Origin: JBFJKD01 sp041600415
GTDB taxonomy: Bacteria; Pseudomonadota; Gammaproteobacteria; Pseudomonadales; Porticoccaceae
Assembly: GCA_041600415.1 (NCBI GenBank)
Contig: JBFIKF010000005.1
Coordinates: 186,001-250,000, forward strand
DNA: 64,000 nucleotides
Direction: 5' to 3'
Both the position numbers and the translations under genes were made by a program. Below, in pieces: positions 37,188-45,582 of the stretch; positions within the stretch are counted from its first letter, which is position 1; each line of letters begins with the position of its first letter. Under the pieces are notes generated by a model. That model was not told the origin of the DNA, searched no databases, and was given only the letters and a program-made list of their open reading frames with translations.

Positions 37188-37323
37188 TCGGCGATTACTC
37201 GTTAGTGGTTTTTTTACGGCGCGTTTATGACTAGAATAAAGGGCTGCGACGGGTTTGCTACGCCGTCATTCTGGTACGGCCGGGCAACGATAAAATCAAC
37301 CAATAATACACAGGGTGAAAACG

Positions 37324-37980
37324 ATGGATAATTTTCTTTCGATGGACTATCTGAATTTCTTGTTTCGCTGGGGACACTTGCTGTTTGGTATTACCTGGAT
37401 CGGGGTTTTGTATTACTTTAACTTTATTCAGGGAGCCTACTTTAAGGAAGCCGGTCCGGAGGCGCTTAGCGACGCCAAAGCCAAACTTGCTCCGCGCGCA
37501 CTGTGGTGGTTCCGCTGGGGTGCCATGTTTACTTTTCTGACCGGCCTGGTGCTGCTGATGGGCGTACAGGGTGGCAATGTGATGAACGACTACATTGTCG
37601 TCGGCGCGACCCTGGGTACGCTGATGTTTCTCAATGTCTGGCTGGTGATCTGGCCCGCCCAGCAAATCGCGCTGGGCATGACGGCGGGCGACGCGCCTGC
37701 CGCTGGTGCCAAGGCGCTGCTGGCTTCGCGCACCAATACTCTGTTCTCGGCGCCCATGGCGTATTGCATGCTGGCTTCTCCCCATGTCGGTTACGGTGCT
37801 GATCATCTGCTGAGCGCCAGTGGCGGCGGTGCGGGCCTGTATGCCGCGCTAGCGGTGGTTGCGGCCCTCGAGGTCAACGGCTTAATGGGTAAGCAGGGTC
37901 CCATGACCACAGTCAAGGGCGTGATCCACAGCAGTATCGGTTTAACCGTAGTGGTTGTCGCGTTGCTGGTACTTTTGTGA
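37324..37980 (+). CDS. PuuD-like urate hydroxylase membrane domain, without cytochrome c domain
   Basis: Resembles the N-terminal membrane part (DUF989) of PuuD, the cytochrome-c-linked urate oxidase. From ATG 37324 it has 218 residues and about six membrane segments, with conserved stretches FRWGHLLFGITWIGVLYYFN, LWWFRWGAMFTFLTGLVLL and FLNVWLVIWPAQQ. No CxxCH haem motif follows; the protein stops after the last membrane segment. A GTG at 37315 lies inside the AGGGTGA ribosome binding site and is unlikely as a start. No other purine degradation gene is nearby, so urate oxidation is not established; stand-alone forms of this domain may do something else. Confidence 0.75.
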   Translation: MDNFLSMDYLNFLFRWGHLLFGITWIGVLYYFNFIQGAYFKEAGPEALSDAKAKLAPRALWWFRWGAMFTFLTGLVLLMGVQGGNVMNDYIVVGATLGTLMFLNVWLVIWPAQQIALGMTAGDAPAAGAKALLASRTNTLFSAPMAYCMLASPHVGYGADHLLSASGGGAGLYAALAVVAALEVNGLMGKQGPMTTVKGVIHSSIGLTVVVVALLVLL

Positions 37981-38013
37981 TACAGCGGGCGTGATAGCCC
38001 GGTCTGGCAGGTC

Positions 38014-38043
38014 AAAAAAACCGGCGATACCGCCGGTTTTTTT
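38014..38043 (+). terminator. Rho-independent terminator after the PuuD-like gene
   Basis: A7-CCGGCG / CGCCGG-T7 with loop ATAC: 13 pairs including the A/T flanks. The A run on the left makes it potentially active in both directions. Confidence 0.92.
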
Positions 38044-38103
38044 GTCGGTGAAATTTGGCTCGGTGTATAATTGCGTACCCCACACAGTCTGGAACAGTTG
38101 ACA

Positions 38104-38862
38104 ATGAGTGATAAAGGATCAAATCGCCGCGGGCCATTCGTGGCCGAGCGCGAAGACCGCCTCGATACGCATGAAAAACGGGACGAAAAGCCCGATTACC
38201 AGCGGCGTACTCTCCGGGATGAGGACCCCACTGGCGCTGGTGGTGACAGAACCAGGGGTGGCGTGAAACTGATGATAACGGTATTGCTACTGGCCCTGTT
38301 TGGCCTTGGCGGGTTTGCGTGGCAGCAAAGTCAGGCGCAGGCGGCGCTGACCGCGCGGTTTGACGAATTGGCCGCCAAAATCGAGTACACCGACGAATCG
38401 TTGAACCAGTCGGGAACGGCCCTGTCCGTACAAATAAAAGCGCATTCCGAGCAGTTGGATAAACAGTGGGCGGAAATCAAAAAATTGTGGGTGGTTGCCA
38501 ATGAGCGCAATCGGCAGGCTATCAGCGATTTACAGGCCACGACGGAAAAGCAGGGGCAGGCCGCCAAAAAACTCGAGCAGTCCATTGCTGCGCAGAAGAT
38601 AAAGGTGGAACAGGCCCTGGCCAAAGTTAGCGACGTCAGTTCTGGATCTCTGGCGCTTACTGCACAAATAGAGGAATTACAAAATCGCCTGCAGGCGGGA
38701 CTTAACAAAATTGTAGCGCTGGAAAAATCTTCCCAGCAGTTGCAAACCACGTTCCAGAGCAGGGTGGCTAACAATGAGGAGGCGATTCGCTCCATCGATG
38801 CGTTTCGCCGCCAGACCAATCAGCAGCTGGAAGAAATTCGCCGCAGTATGGCGACGCAGTAA
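38104..38862 (+). CDS. Single-pass membrane protein with long periplasmic coiled coil, unknown
   Basis: Not recognised. From ATG 38104 it has 252 residues: a highly charged cytoplasmic N-terminus (about 1-54), one membrane helix (about 55-74) and a long Gln/Ala/Glu/Lys-rich coiled coil to the end (about 80-252) with heptad-like spacing. The frame is open to 38071, but only ATG 38104 gives a sensible start. The architecture (charged tail, anchor, periplasmic rod) is that of a scaffold or spacer rather than an enzyme. It lies alone between the preceding terminator and fumarase. Confidence 0.7.
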   Translation: MSDKGSNRRGPFVAEREDRLDTHEKRDEKPDYQRRTLRDEDPTGAGGDRTRGGVKLMITVLLLALFGLGGFAWQQSQAQAALTARFDELAAKIEYTDESLNQSGTALSVQIKAHSEQLDKQWAEIKKLWVVANERNRQAISDLQATTEKQGQAAKKLEQSIAAQKIKVEQALAKVSDVSSGSLALTAQIEELQNRLQAGLNKIVALEKSSQQLQTTFQSRVANNEEAIRSIDAFRRQTNQQLEEIRRSMATQ

Positions 38863-39011
38863 CTTTCCAGCGAACGTCGGTGCCCGTTTGGAGTGGGCTC
38901 TCCCAGGAATGTGAGGGTTAGTTAATCTCGCAGACCTGGTGCGCGGCGGGATTGTTCCTCAACAGTATTCACCCATAGCGCTCATTCCTGGTGCTCACAC
39001 GGAATCTGAAT

Positions 39012-40553
39012 ATGACAATGATTCGTCAGGACGATTTAACTGCTAGCGTTGCCGACGCCCTGCAATTTATTTCTTATTACCACCCAGTGGATTTTATTAA
39101 GGGCGTGCACGACGCGTATCTACGGGAGGAATCACCTGCCGCGCGGGACGCTTTGGCGCAAATTTTGGTGAATTCCAGAATGTGCGCTCTGGGTCACCGG
39201 CCCATATGTCAGGACACGGGCATTGTAACGGTCTTTGTGAAGATAGGTATGCAAGTGCAGTGGCAGGGCGACGGTGCACTCAGCGACGCGATCAACGCTG
39301 GTGTACGTCAGGCTTATCAAAATCCCGATAACGTCCTGCGCGCGTCGATTCTCGCTGATCCGGATGGTGCACGCAGCAACACCGGCGACAATACTCCGGC
39401 GGTGATTCACTACGATATGGTACCGGGTACCACTGTCGAGGTGCATGTTGCCGCCAAGGGCGGGGGGTCAGAGGCTAAAGCCAGGTTTGCCATGCTCAAT
39501 CCGTCCGACTCCGTGGTCGACTGGGTACTGGAACAGGTGCCCAAAATGGGGGCCGGCTGGTGTCCACCGGGCATGCTGGGGATTGGCATCGGCGGCACGG
39601 CAGAAAAGGCCATGTTACTGGCCAAAGAAGCGTTGCTCGATCCAATTGATGTACAGGCTTTGCAGGCGCGTGGAGCGACCAATCGTGCCGAACAGTTGCG
39701 GCTGGAATTGTTCGATAAGGTGAACGGATTGGGCATAGGCGCCCAGGGTCTGGGTGGTCTGACCACTGTGCTGGATGTCAAAGTGAAGGATTTTCCCACC
39801 CACGCAGCTAATAAAGCTGTGGCCATGATTCCCAATTGCGCGGCTACTCGACACATGCACTTTACCCTGGATGGCAACGGCCCCGCGCACTTCACGCCCC
39901 CGAATTTGTCCGACTGGCCAGATATTGCCTGGGAAGTAGGTGACAGCGTACGCCGTGTTAACCTCGACCAAATTACGCAAGGGGATATTCAGGATTGGCG
40001 GGCGGGTGAAACGGTTCTCCTGAGCGGAAAGCTGCTGACCGGACGGGATGCGGCCCATAAGAAGATTGTGGATCTGCTCGCCGCGGGCGAAACGCTGCCG
40101 GTGGATCTGCGCAACCGGTTTATTTACTACGTGGGCCCGGTCGATCCGATACGGGAAGAGGTGGTGGGTCCCGCGGGGCCAACTACCGCGACCCGCATGG
40201 ACAAGTTCACGCGCACCCTGCTGGAGCGCACCGGCTTGATTGGTATGGTGGGCAAAGCGGAGCGCGGTGCAGTGGCGATTGACGCTATTCGCGACCATAA
40301 AGCGGTTTACTTGATGGCGGTGGGTGGTGCGGCCTATCTGGTGTCAAAGGCAATTGTAGCGGCGCGGGTCGTGGCGTTTCCCGAGTTGGGTATGGAGGCG
40401 ATCTACGAATTTGAGGTCCGGGACATGCCCGTTACTGTCGCCGTAGATAGTACCGGTGAATCGGTGCATCGCACCGGTCCAGCTCATTGGCACGCCATTA
40501 TTGAGGAGCGTGGGCTTAGTCTGGGTGGGTTAGCGGGAGCGCCGCCGAAATGA
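39012..40553 (+). CDS. Class I fumarate hydratase (4Fe-4S)
   Basis: Oxygen-sensitive iron-sulfur fumarase of the TCA cycle (FumA/FumB type), with alpha and beta parts in one chain. About 513 residues. Cluster-binding Cys candidates lie in HRPICQDTG, GAGWCPPGMLGIG and IPNCAATRHMH. The beta part carries LLSGKLLTGRDAAHKK, YYVGPVDP and GPTTATRMDKFT. The open frame starts at 38991 (GTG), but ATG 39012 gives the usual N-terminus MTMIRQDDL. An L(+)-tartrate dehydratase role is less likely given the single-chain form. Whether a class II FumC is also present cannot be seen here. Confidence 0.93.
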   Translation: MTMIRQDDLTASVADALQFISYYHPVDFIKGVHDAYLREESPAARDALAQILVNSRMCALGHRPICQDTGIVTVFVKIGMQVQWQGDGALSDAINAGVRQAYQNPDNVLRASILADPDGARSNTGDNTPAVIHYDMVPGTTVEVHVAAKGGGSEAKARFAMLNPSDSVVDWVLEQVPKMGAGWCPPGMLGIGIGGTAEKAMLLAKEALLDPIDVQALQARGATNRAEQLRLELFDKVNGLGIGAQGLGGLTTVLDVKVKDFPTHAANKAVAMIPNCAATRHMHFTLDGNGPAHFTPPNLSDWPDIAWEVGDSVRRVNLDQITQGDIQDWRAGETVLLSGKLLTGRDAAHKKIVDLLAAGETLPVDLRNRFIYYVGPVDPIREEVVGPAGPTTATRMDKFTRTLLERTGLIGMVGKAERGAVAIDAIRDHKAVYLMAVGGAAYLVSKAIVAARVVAFPELGMEAIYEFEVRDMPVTVAVDSTGESVHRTGPAHWHAIIEERGLSLGGLAGAPPK

Positions 40554-40633
40554 GGATTAGTTTCCAGGCCGGATTTACAGGCTGGTAATCCGGTCGCGAA
40601 TATGTGTTAAACTCTGCGAACGCAAGATTTTTC

Positions 40634-40662
40634 TTGACTCTGATCCTTTAGAGTATTATATA
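40634..40662 (+). promoter_or_regulatory. Sigma-70 promoter of the OmpA-like gene
   Basis: TTGACT, a 17-base spacer and TATATA. Transcription would begin near 40669 and leave a leader of about 90 bases before ATG 40761, comparable in form to the long stabilising leaders of other abundant outer-membrane protein mRNAs. Confidence 0.7.
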
Positions 40663-40760
40663 GGCGACCGCGAATCTGCGGGATCACGGAAATGGATTGC
40701 GTAGAGTGCGTTGAAAGGTATTCACACGCTCAATATTGCTTACACCAAGAGGGGAAAAAT

Positions 40761-41711
40761 ATGCGCAACAAAATGATGGGAATAATAGGCGCGTCGCTGC
40801 TGGCTACTACGCTGACAGCAGGCGCAAACGAAGGCCTGTATATGGGTCCTTCTATCACCGGCTACTATCTCGACAGCGATCGCGTTTTCAGCGGTCACCA
40901 CGACGCAGTGGTTGGCGGCATCAACCTGGGTTACCGTTTCTCCAATGACTGGGCCCTGGAGCTGGGCGCGGGTCGTGAAATATCCGGTGACGATATGGAT
41001 GTTGCCAAACTCGACTACATTCGCTGGTTTGGTGATGAAAGCGCGAGCTGGAGACCCTATTTCGTGCTGGGTGTATCCTATTTCGATCTGGATGAAGACG
41101 CTAACATTCGCAATGACGAACAACATACTCATCAGGCTTCAGTAGGTCTTGGTCTGTCAAAAATGCTTAACGATCATTGGGAGTTTCGCTCTGATGTGCG
41201 CGTACTGCACAAAATCCGCGAAGGTCAAAAAGGCGTTAACGACGGTGCCTTAAATCTGGCCATCAACTACTATTTCAACCCACCGGCACCGGTGGTAGTG
41301 GCTCCGGCTCCGGCCCCGGCCCCCGCTCCGGTTGCAGAACCGGAAGTTCGCACCATCACCGTACGCCTGAACGTAGAATTTGAATTCGACAAGGCTGTGG
41401 TGCGTGCGATCTACGGCGACGAGCTGCAGGCAATTGCCAACGCCATGAAAGTGCATGACGATATCGAACTGGTTCTGGAAGGACATACCGACTCGCGCGG
41501 TTCCGACCAGTACAACCAGGGCTTGTCAGACCGTCGCGCGGCTGCAGTAAAAGCCAAACTGGTCGAAATGTATGGTATTGCTCCTAATCGGGTCTCTACC
41601 GTGGGCTACGGCGAGAGCCGTCCGATTGCCGATAACAACACCGACGAGGGCCGCGCCCGCAACCGTCGCGTGATCGGCGAGTTGACCTACACAGAAGTGG
41701 TTGCTGACTAA
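40761..41711 (+). CDS. OmpA-family outer membrane protein
   Basis: Abundant-type outer membrane protein linking the outer membrane to peptidoglycan. From ATG 40761 it has 316 residues: signal peptide MRNKMMGIIGASLLATTLTAGA cut before NEG; a beta-barrel region (about 24-175) ending in LNLAINYYF; a Pro/Ala linker of alternating A-P units (about 177-195); and an OmpA C-terminal domain with EFEFDKAVV, LEGHTDSRGSDQYNQGLSDR and RNRRVIGEL. The Asp and Arg that bind diaminopimelate are present. A strong promoter, GAGGGG ribosome binding site and terminator suggest high expression. Sequence relation to OprF or enteric OmpA is not resolved. Confidence 0.92.
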   Translation: MRNKMMGIIGASLLATTLTAGANEGLYMGPSITGYYLDSDRVFSGHHDAVVGGINLGYRFSNDWALELGAGREISGDDMDVAKLDYIRWFGDESASWRPYFVLGVSYFDLDEDANIRNDEQHTHQASVGLGLSKMLNDHWEFRSDVRVLHKIREGQKGVNDGALNLAINYYFNPPAPVVVAPAPAPAPAPVAEPEVRTITVRLNVEFEFDKAVVRAIYGDELQAIANAMKVHDDIELVLEGHTDSRGSDQYNQGLSDRRAAAVKAKLVEMYGIAPNRVSTVGYGESRPIADNNTDEGRARNRRVIGELTYTEVVAD

Positions 41712-41722
41712 GCAACGTGAAG

Positions 41723-41757
41723 AAAAAAAACGGCACCTTCGGGTGCCGTTTTTTTTG
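41723..41757 (+). terminator. Rho-independent terminator of the OmpA-like gene
   Basis: A8-CGGCACC / GGTGCCG-T8 stem with the extra-stable TTCG tetraloop; about 15 pairs including the A/T flanks. It is potentially bidirectional. Confidence 0.95.
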
Positions 41758-41804
41758 CCCGTCGATAAGTATTCCAGTAGTGTTGCAGGGCACTCCGGGG
41801 GGAA

Positions 41805-43235
41805 GTGGTGAACACACTCTATTGGCATGACTACGAAACCACCGGCGTCGATCCCGCGCGAGATCGACCGGTACAGTTTGCCGGCGTGCGCACCGATGAA
41901 GAACTGAACATTATCGGCGCACCGTTGACGCTGTACTGTCAGCCGAGCAGGGATACCCTGCCCCATCCCCAGGCCAGTTTGATTACCGGGATTACCCCAC
42001 AGTTGGCCCTGGCCAAAGGGTTGCCAGAACCGCAATTTATTGGCGCGGTGCTGGCGGAGCTGGCCGTACCAAATACCTGTGGCGTGGGCTATAACAGTAT
42101 TCGTTTTGACGATGAAGTCACTCGACATACTCTGTACCGGAACTTCCACGATCCCTACGAACGGGAGTGGCGGCAGGGCAATTCGCGCTGGGATCTGATC
42201 GACATGTTGCGCCTCACTCGGGCACTGCGTCCCGAAGGGATAAATTGGCCGAATCGAGAGGACGGTTCACCGAGCTTCAAACTGGAGGAACTGACCGCGA
42301 TAAATCGGCTGGAACACGATGCGGCCCACGATGCCCTGTCGGACGTGATGGCGACCATTGCGCTGGCGCGACTGGTGCGCGACCGCCAGCCGAAACTGTA
42401 TCAATACGTCTACCAGAGCCGCCTTAAGCGCGTTGTTGAGGAGTTAATTCATCTTGCCGACGGTCAGCCATTTTTGCATGTTTCTTCACGTCTCCCACGA
42501 GAAAATGGCTATGTCGGCCTGATGATGCCGTTGGCCCGCCATCCTTTCAACAAGAACGAAATTATCTGTTTCAACCTTAGCGTCGATCCGCGCCCCCTGC
42601 TGGAATTTGACGCACAGGCCATTCGGGAACTGGTGTTTACCGCCACCGATCAATTACCTGACGGCGCCGCCAGAATTCCCCTCAAAGGGGTGCATATCAA
42701 CCGCAGCCCGGTGGTGGCGACCGCAAAACTGCTCGACCGACAAACTGCAGGGCGATTGGGTATCGATCTGGACGCCTGTCAACGGCACTGGCAGCTGTTG
42801 CGCGGACTGGACCTGCGCGCCAAACTCGCCGAAGTCTATGCGCCGCCCGAGCGACCTGAGAATCGGGATCCAGAACTGGCGCTGTACGGGGGATTCCTGC
42901 CCAATCAGGACAAACCCTTGTTGGCGCAAATTCGCCAGGCCACGGGGCCACAACTGGCGAGTACAAATTTTGTATTCAAGGATAAACGCTATGAGGAATT
43001 ACTCTTCCGCTACCGCGCCCGTTTTTACCCCGATACCCTCAATATGGACGAACAGGCGCGGTGGCAGGAAACCGTGCGCACCCGACTGACCGACGCAGCT
43101 GGCGGTTATCTGACATTACATAGCTACCATCTTGAGTTAGATCGGTTGCAAGACAGATCCGATCTCAGCGCCCGCGACCAAAATATTCTCTCGGCGTTGC
43201 GCGCCTGGGGAAGACAGCTTGCGGAAATGCTATGA
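41805..43235 (+). CDS. sbcB: Exodeoxyribonuclease I (SbcB)
   Basis: 3'-5' single-strand DNA exonuclease used in mismatch repair and recombination. It has 476 residues, like E. coli ExoI. The DEDDh active site starts with LYWHDYETTGVDPARDRPVQ (Asp9 and Glu11), followed by GYNSIRFDDEVTRH and EHDAAHDALSDVMATIALA holding the later Asp and His. The C-terminal ExoI half carries HLADGQPFLHVSSR and YGGFLPNQDK. The start is GTG 41805, with GTG 41808 next to it. It lies directly after the OmpA terminator and before pyrB. Confidence 0.96.
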   Translation: MVNTLYWHDYETTGVDPARDRPVQFAGVRTDEELNIIGAPLTLYCQPSRDTLPHPQASLITGITPQLALAKGLPEPQFIGAVLAELAVPNTCGVGYNSIRFDDEVTRHTLYRNFHDPYEREWRQGNSRWDLIDMLRLTRALRPEGINWPNREDGSPSFKLEELTAINRLEHDAAHDALSDVMATIALARLVRDRQPKLYQYVYQSRLKRVVEELIHLADGQPFLHVSSRLPRENGYVGLMMPLARHPFNKNEIICFNLSVDPRPLLEFDAQAIRELVFTATDQLPDGAARIPLKGVHINRSPVVATAKLLDRQTAGRLGIDLDACQRHWQLLRGLDLRAKLAEVYAPPERPENRDPELALYGGFLPNQDKPLLAQIRQATGPQLASTNFVFKDKRYEELLFRYRARFYPDTLNMDEQARWQETVRTRLTDAAGGYLTLHSYHLELDRLQDRSDLSARDQNILSALRAWGRQLAEML

Positions 43236-43299
43236 GTTACTGGTTGAGCACGGTGAAACCCGCTAGACTTCCGCAAATTTTCTCCGCGGGGAGCCGCTA

Positions 43300-44310
43300 A
43301 TGAATTTTGCAGGGGTTCATATTCTGTCTATCGGGCAGTTTGAGCGCGCGGATATTGAGCAGGTATTTCGCACAGCCGAGCGCATGGAACCCTACGCACA
43401 GCGTATTAAGGTTACCCGCGTCCTCGAAGGTGCCATTCTGGGCAACATGTTTCTGGAAGCCAGTACCCGCACCCGCATCAGTTTCGGCAGCGCGTTTAAT
43501 CTGCTCGGTGGTGAAGTGCGCGAGTCGGTGGGCATGGACAGCTCGTCCCTGGTCAAAGGCGAATCCCTTCAGGATACTGCGCGCGTGCTGTCGGGATTTA
43601 GCGATGTTATCTGCATGCGTCATCCGTTAGCTGGCTCCGTGGCCGAGTTCGCGGCGGCCAGTCGGGTGCCGGTGTTAAACGGTGGTGACGGTACCAATGA
43701 GCATCCCAGCCAGGCTCTACTCGACTTATACACTATCCAGAAAGAATTAAACGGCCGTGGACGGGATATCGATGGATTGCGTATCGCGATGATTGGGGAC
43801 TTGAAATATGGTCGCACCGTCCATTCCCTGTGCAAACTTTTGTGTTTATATAAAAATATTCAGGTCATGCTGGTCTCGCCCGGCGAATTGGCGATGCCCA
43901 TGGATCTGGTGGAGGAATTACGCGCCGCAGGCCACACCGTGACGGTGAGCGAAGCGCTGGAAGCGAGCATTTCCCATGTGGATATCGTGTACTCGACACG
44001 CATTCAGGAAGAACGCTTTGCGGATCGCGATCAGGCGGGCCTCTACCGTGGCCGCTTTCGCCTGAACCAGGCCATTTATACCCAATACTGCGAGCCCAAT
44101 ACTGTGATTATGCATCCGTTGCCGCGGGATTCCCGGGCCGAGGCCAACGAGCTCGACCGCGACCTGGATGCGAATCCGAATCTGGCCATCTTTCGCCAGA
44201 CGGATAATGGATTGCTGGTGCGCATGGCGTTGTTCGCGATGGTGCTCGATGTGGCCCATTTGACAGATAAATATGCCCGGGATGTCACCTGGTTTACGCC
44301 GCGGCGTTAG
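43300..44310 (+). CDS. pyrB: Aspartate carbamoyltransferase
   Basis: Condenses carbamoyl phosphate with aspartate in pyrimidine synthesis. It has 336 residues, longer than the 311 of E. coli PyrB because of a longer N-terminal segment. The carbamoyl-phosphate loop is ASTRTRISFGSAFNLLGG (residues 54-71), followed by SLVKGESLQDTARVL, MRHPLAGS and GDGTNEHPSQALLDLYTI; the aspartate side has HPLPRDSR. ATCase is favoured over ornithine transcarbamylase by HPSQALLD and HPLPRDSR. No pyrI regulatory gene follows and no pyrC-like partner is adjacent, so subunit organisation is unclear; a second pyrB elsewhere is possible. Confidence 0.92.
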   Translation: MNFAGVHILSIGQFERADIEQVFRTAERMEPYAQRIKVTRVLEGAILGNMFLEASTRTRISFGSAFNLLGGEVRESVGMDSSSLVKGESLQDTARVLSGFSDVICMRHPLAGSVAEFAAASRVPVLNGGDGTNEHPSQALLDLYTIQKELNGRGRDIDGLRIAMIGDLKYGRTVHSLCKLLCLYKNIQVMLVSPGELAMPMDLVEELRAAGHTVTVSEALEASISHVDIVYSTRIQEERFADRDQAGLYRGRFRLNQAIYTQYCEPNTVIMHPLPRDSRAEANELDRDLDANPNLAIFRQTDNGLLVRMALFAMVLDVAHLTDKYARDVTWFTPRR

Positions 44311-44430
44311 ACGGTTACTGTGGCTGCGGTTAAACTGGCAAGGTCGCACCGTGGCTAAGGTAAAAACAGCGCGAAGTTTGTCAACGCCCGGTTTAATACT
44401 CCCTTCGGGAAAACGAAAAAAGTAAACCGC

Positions 44431-45579
44431 ATGCAGCAATTTGAAGATATTCGTCCATATCGGGACGACGAAGTGCCTGCGATACTGGATCGCCTGATCA
44501 CTGATCCGGAGTTAACCAATACGCTGTTGACTATCAACTCACCGCGTCTCGGGCACTGGTTTGCCTGGATACTGCGGCCGCTCGTACAACATCAACTGCG
44601 CAAAAAGCTTTCCGGAATTCACGACGTCAAGGGTCTGCAGGATCTGATTGGCGTGCATTTACGCCGCCTGTTGACCAGAGTTTCGAGCGGGTTTACGGTC
44701 AGCGGTGTTGAGGGCCTGGATGGTAATCAGTCCTATTTATTCCTGTGTAATCACCGTGATATCGCCATGGATCCCGGCATGGTCAATCTGGCCCTCCACG
44801 AACGGGGAATGGAGACGGCACGGATTGCCATTGGCGATAACCTGCTTACAAAATCTTTCACCTCCGACCTAATGCGCTTGAACAAAAGTTTTATCGTGAA
44901 ACGCTCCGTCACCGGCCGGCGCGAGAAACTCGAAGCACTTAAAAATCTTTCCGCCTACATTCGTTATTCGATTCTCAATGAACGCAGTTCGGTGTGGCTT
45001 GCACAACGGGAAGGGCGGGCTAAAAACGGTATCGACCGCACCGAAACGGCGATGATAAAAATGCTGGCTCTGAGTCGCGGTGAGGACCAGAGTTTTGCAG
45101 ACGCGATCGCCGCGCTAAATGTCATTCCCGTGGCAATCTCCTACGAATTTGACCCGTGCGACGGGGACAAGGCCCGGGAACTGTACGCGCGAGAAACGCT
45201 GGGTTCTTATCAAAAAGCGGAACACGAAGATATCGATAGCATTTTTAAGGGCATTATGGGCACCAAGGGGGCCATTCATGTGGCGTTTGGCGAATCCTTG
45301 GGCGCGGGGCTTGAGGACGCACAGCAGGTGGCCGATGCCGTAGATCGGCAAATCATCCAAAATTATCGACTGCACCCTACCAACTTTATCGCCTATACGG
45401 CGCTGGGTGGCGACGATCCACGGGTACAGGAATGGCGGTCCGCGATCCCAGAGGAAAAACTGGTGGATGCGCGGGCGAAATTTTCCGCTCGTCTAACATA
45501 TTTACCAGCAGAACATCGAAAAATATTACTCACGATGTATGCCAATCCGGTGTTACGACGACTTGAGCTGTGTGGCTAG
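44431..45579 (+). CDS. PlsC-like glycerolipid acyltransferase family protein
   Basis: Probable membrane-associated acyltransferase acting on glycerolipids. It has 382 residues. The LPLAT domain starts near 90 with YLFLCNHRDIAMDPGMVNLA, the family block I, where the catalytic His108 is followed by Asp110 and Asp114 rather than the standard H-x4-D spacing. RLNKSFIVKRSVTGRREKL and VWLAQREGRAKNGID correspond to blocks II and III, and VIPVAISYEFDPCDGDKA to block IV. The C-terminal third (YLPAEHRKILLTMYANPVLRR) is specific to this longer subgroup. The substrate is not determined. dinG starts four bases after the stop, so the two are likely cotranscribed. Confidence 0.8.
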   Translation: MQQFEDIRPYRDDEVPAILDRLITDPELTNTLLTINSPRLGHWFAWILRPLVQHQLRKKLSGIHDVKGLQDLIGVHLRRLLTRVSSGFTVSGVEGLDGNQSYLFLCNHRDIAMDPGMVNLALHERGMETARIAIGDNLLTKSFTSDLMRLNKSFIVKRSVTGRREKLEALKNLSAYIRYSILNERSSVWLAQREGRAKNGIDRTETAMIKMLALSRGEDQSFADAIAALNVIPVAISYEFDPCDGDKARELYARETLGSYQKAEHEDIDSIFKGIMGTKGAIHVAFGESLGAGLEDAQQVADAVDRQIIQNYRLHPTNFIAYTALGGDDPRVQEWRSAIPEEKLVDARAKFSARLTYLPAEHRKILLTMYANPVLRRLELCG

Positions 45580-45582
45580 GCG

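Noticed and set aside
41275..41345. GC-rich short repeat in the OmpA-like gene
   Set aside because: It encodes the expected Pro/Ala linker between barrel and C-terminal domain.
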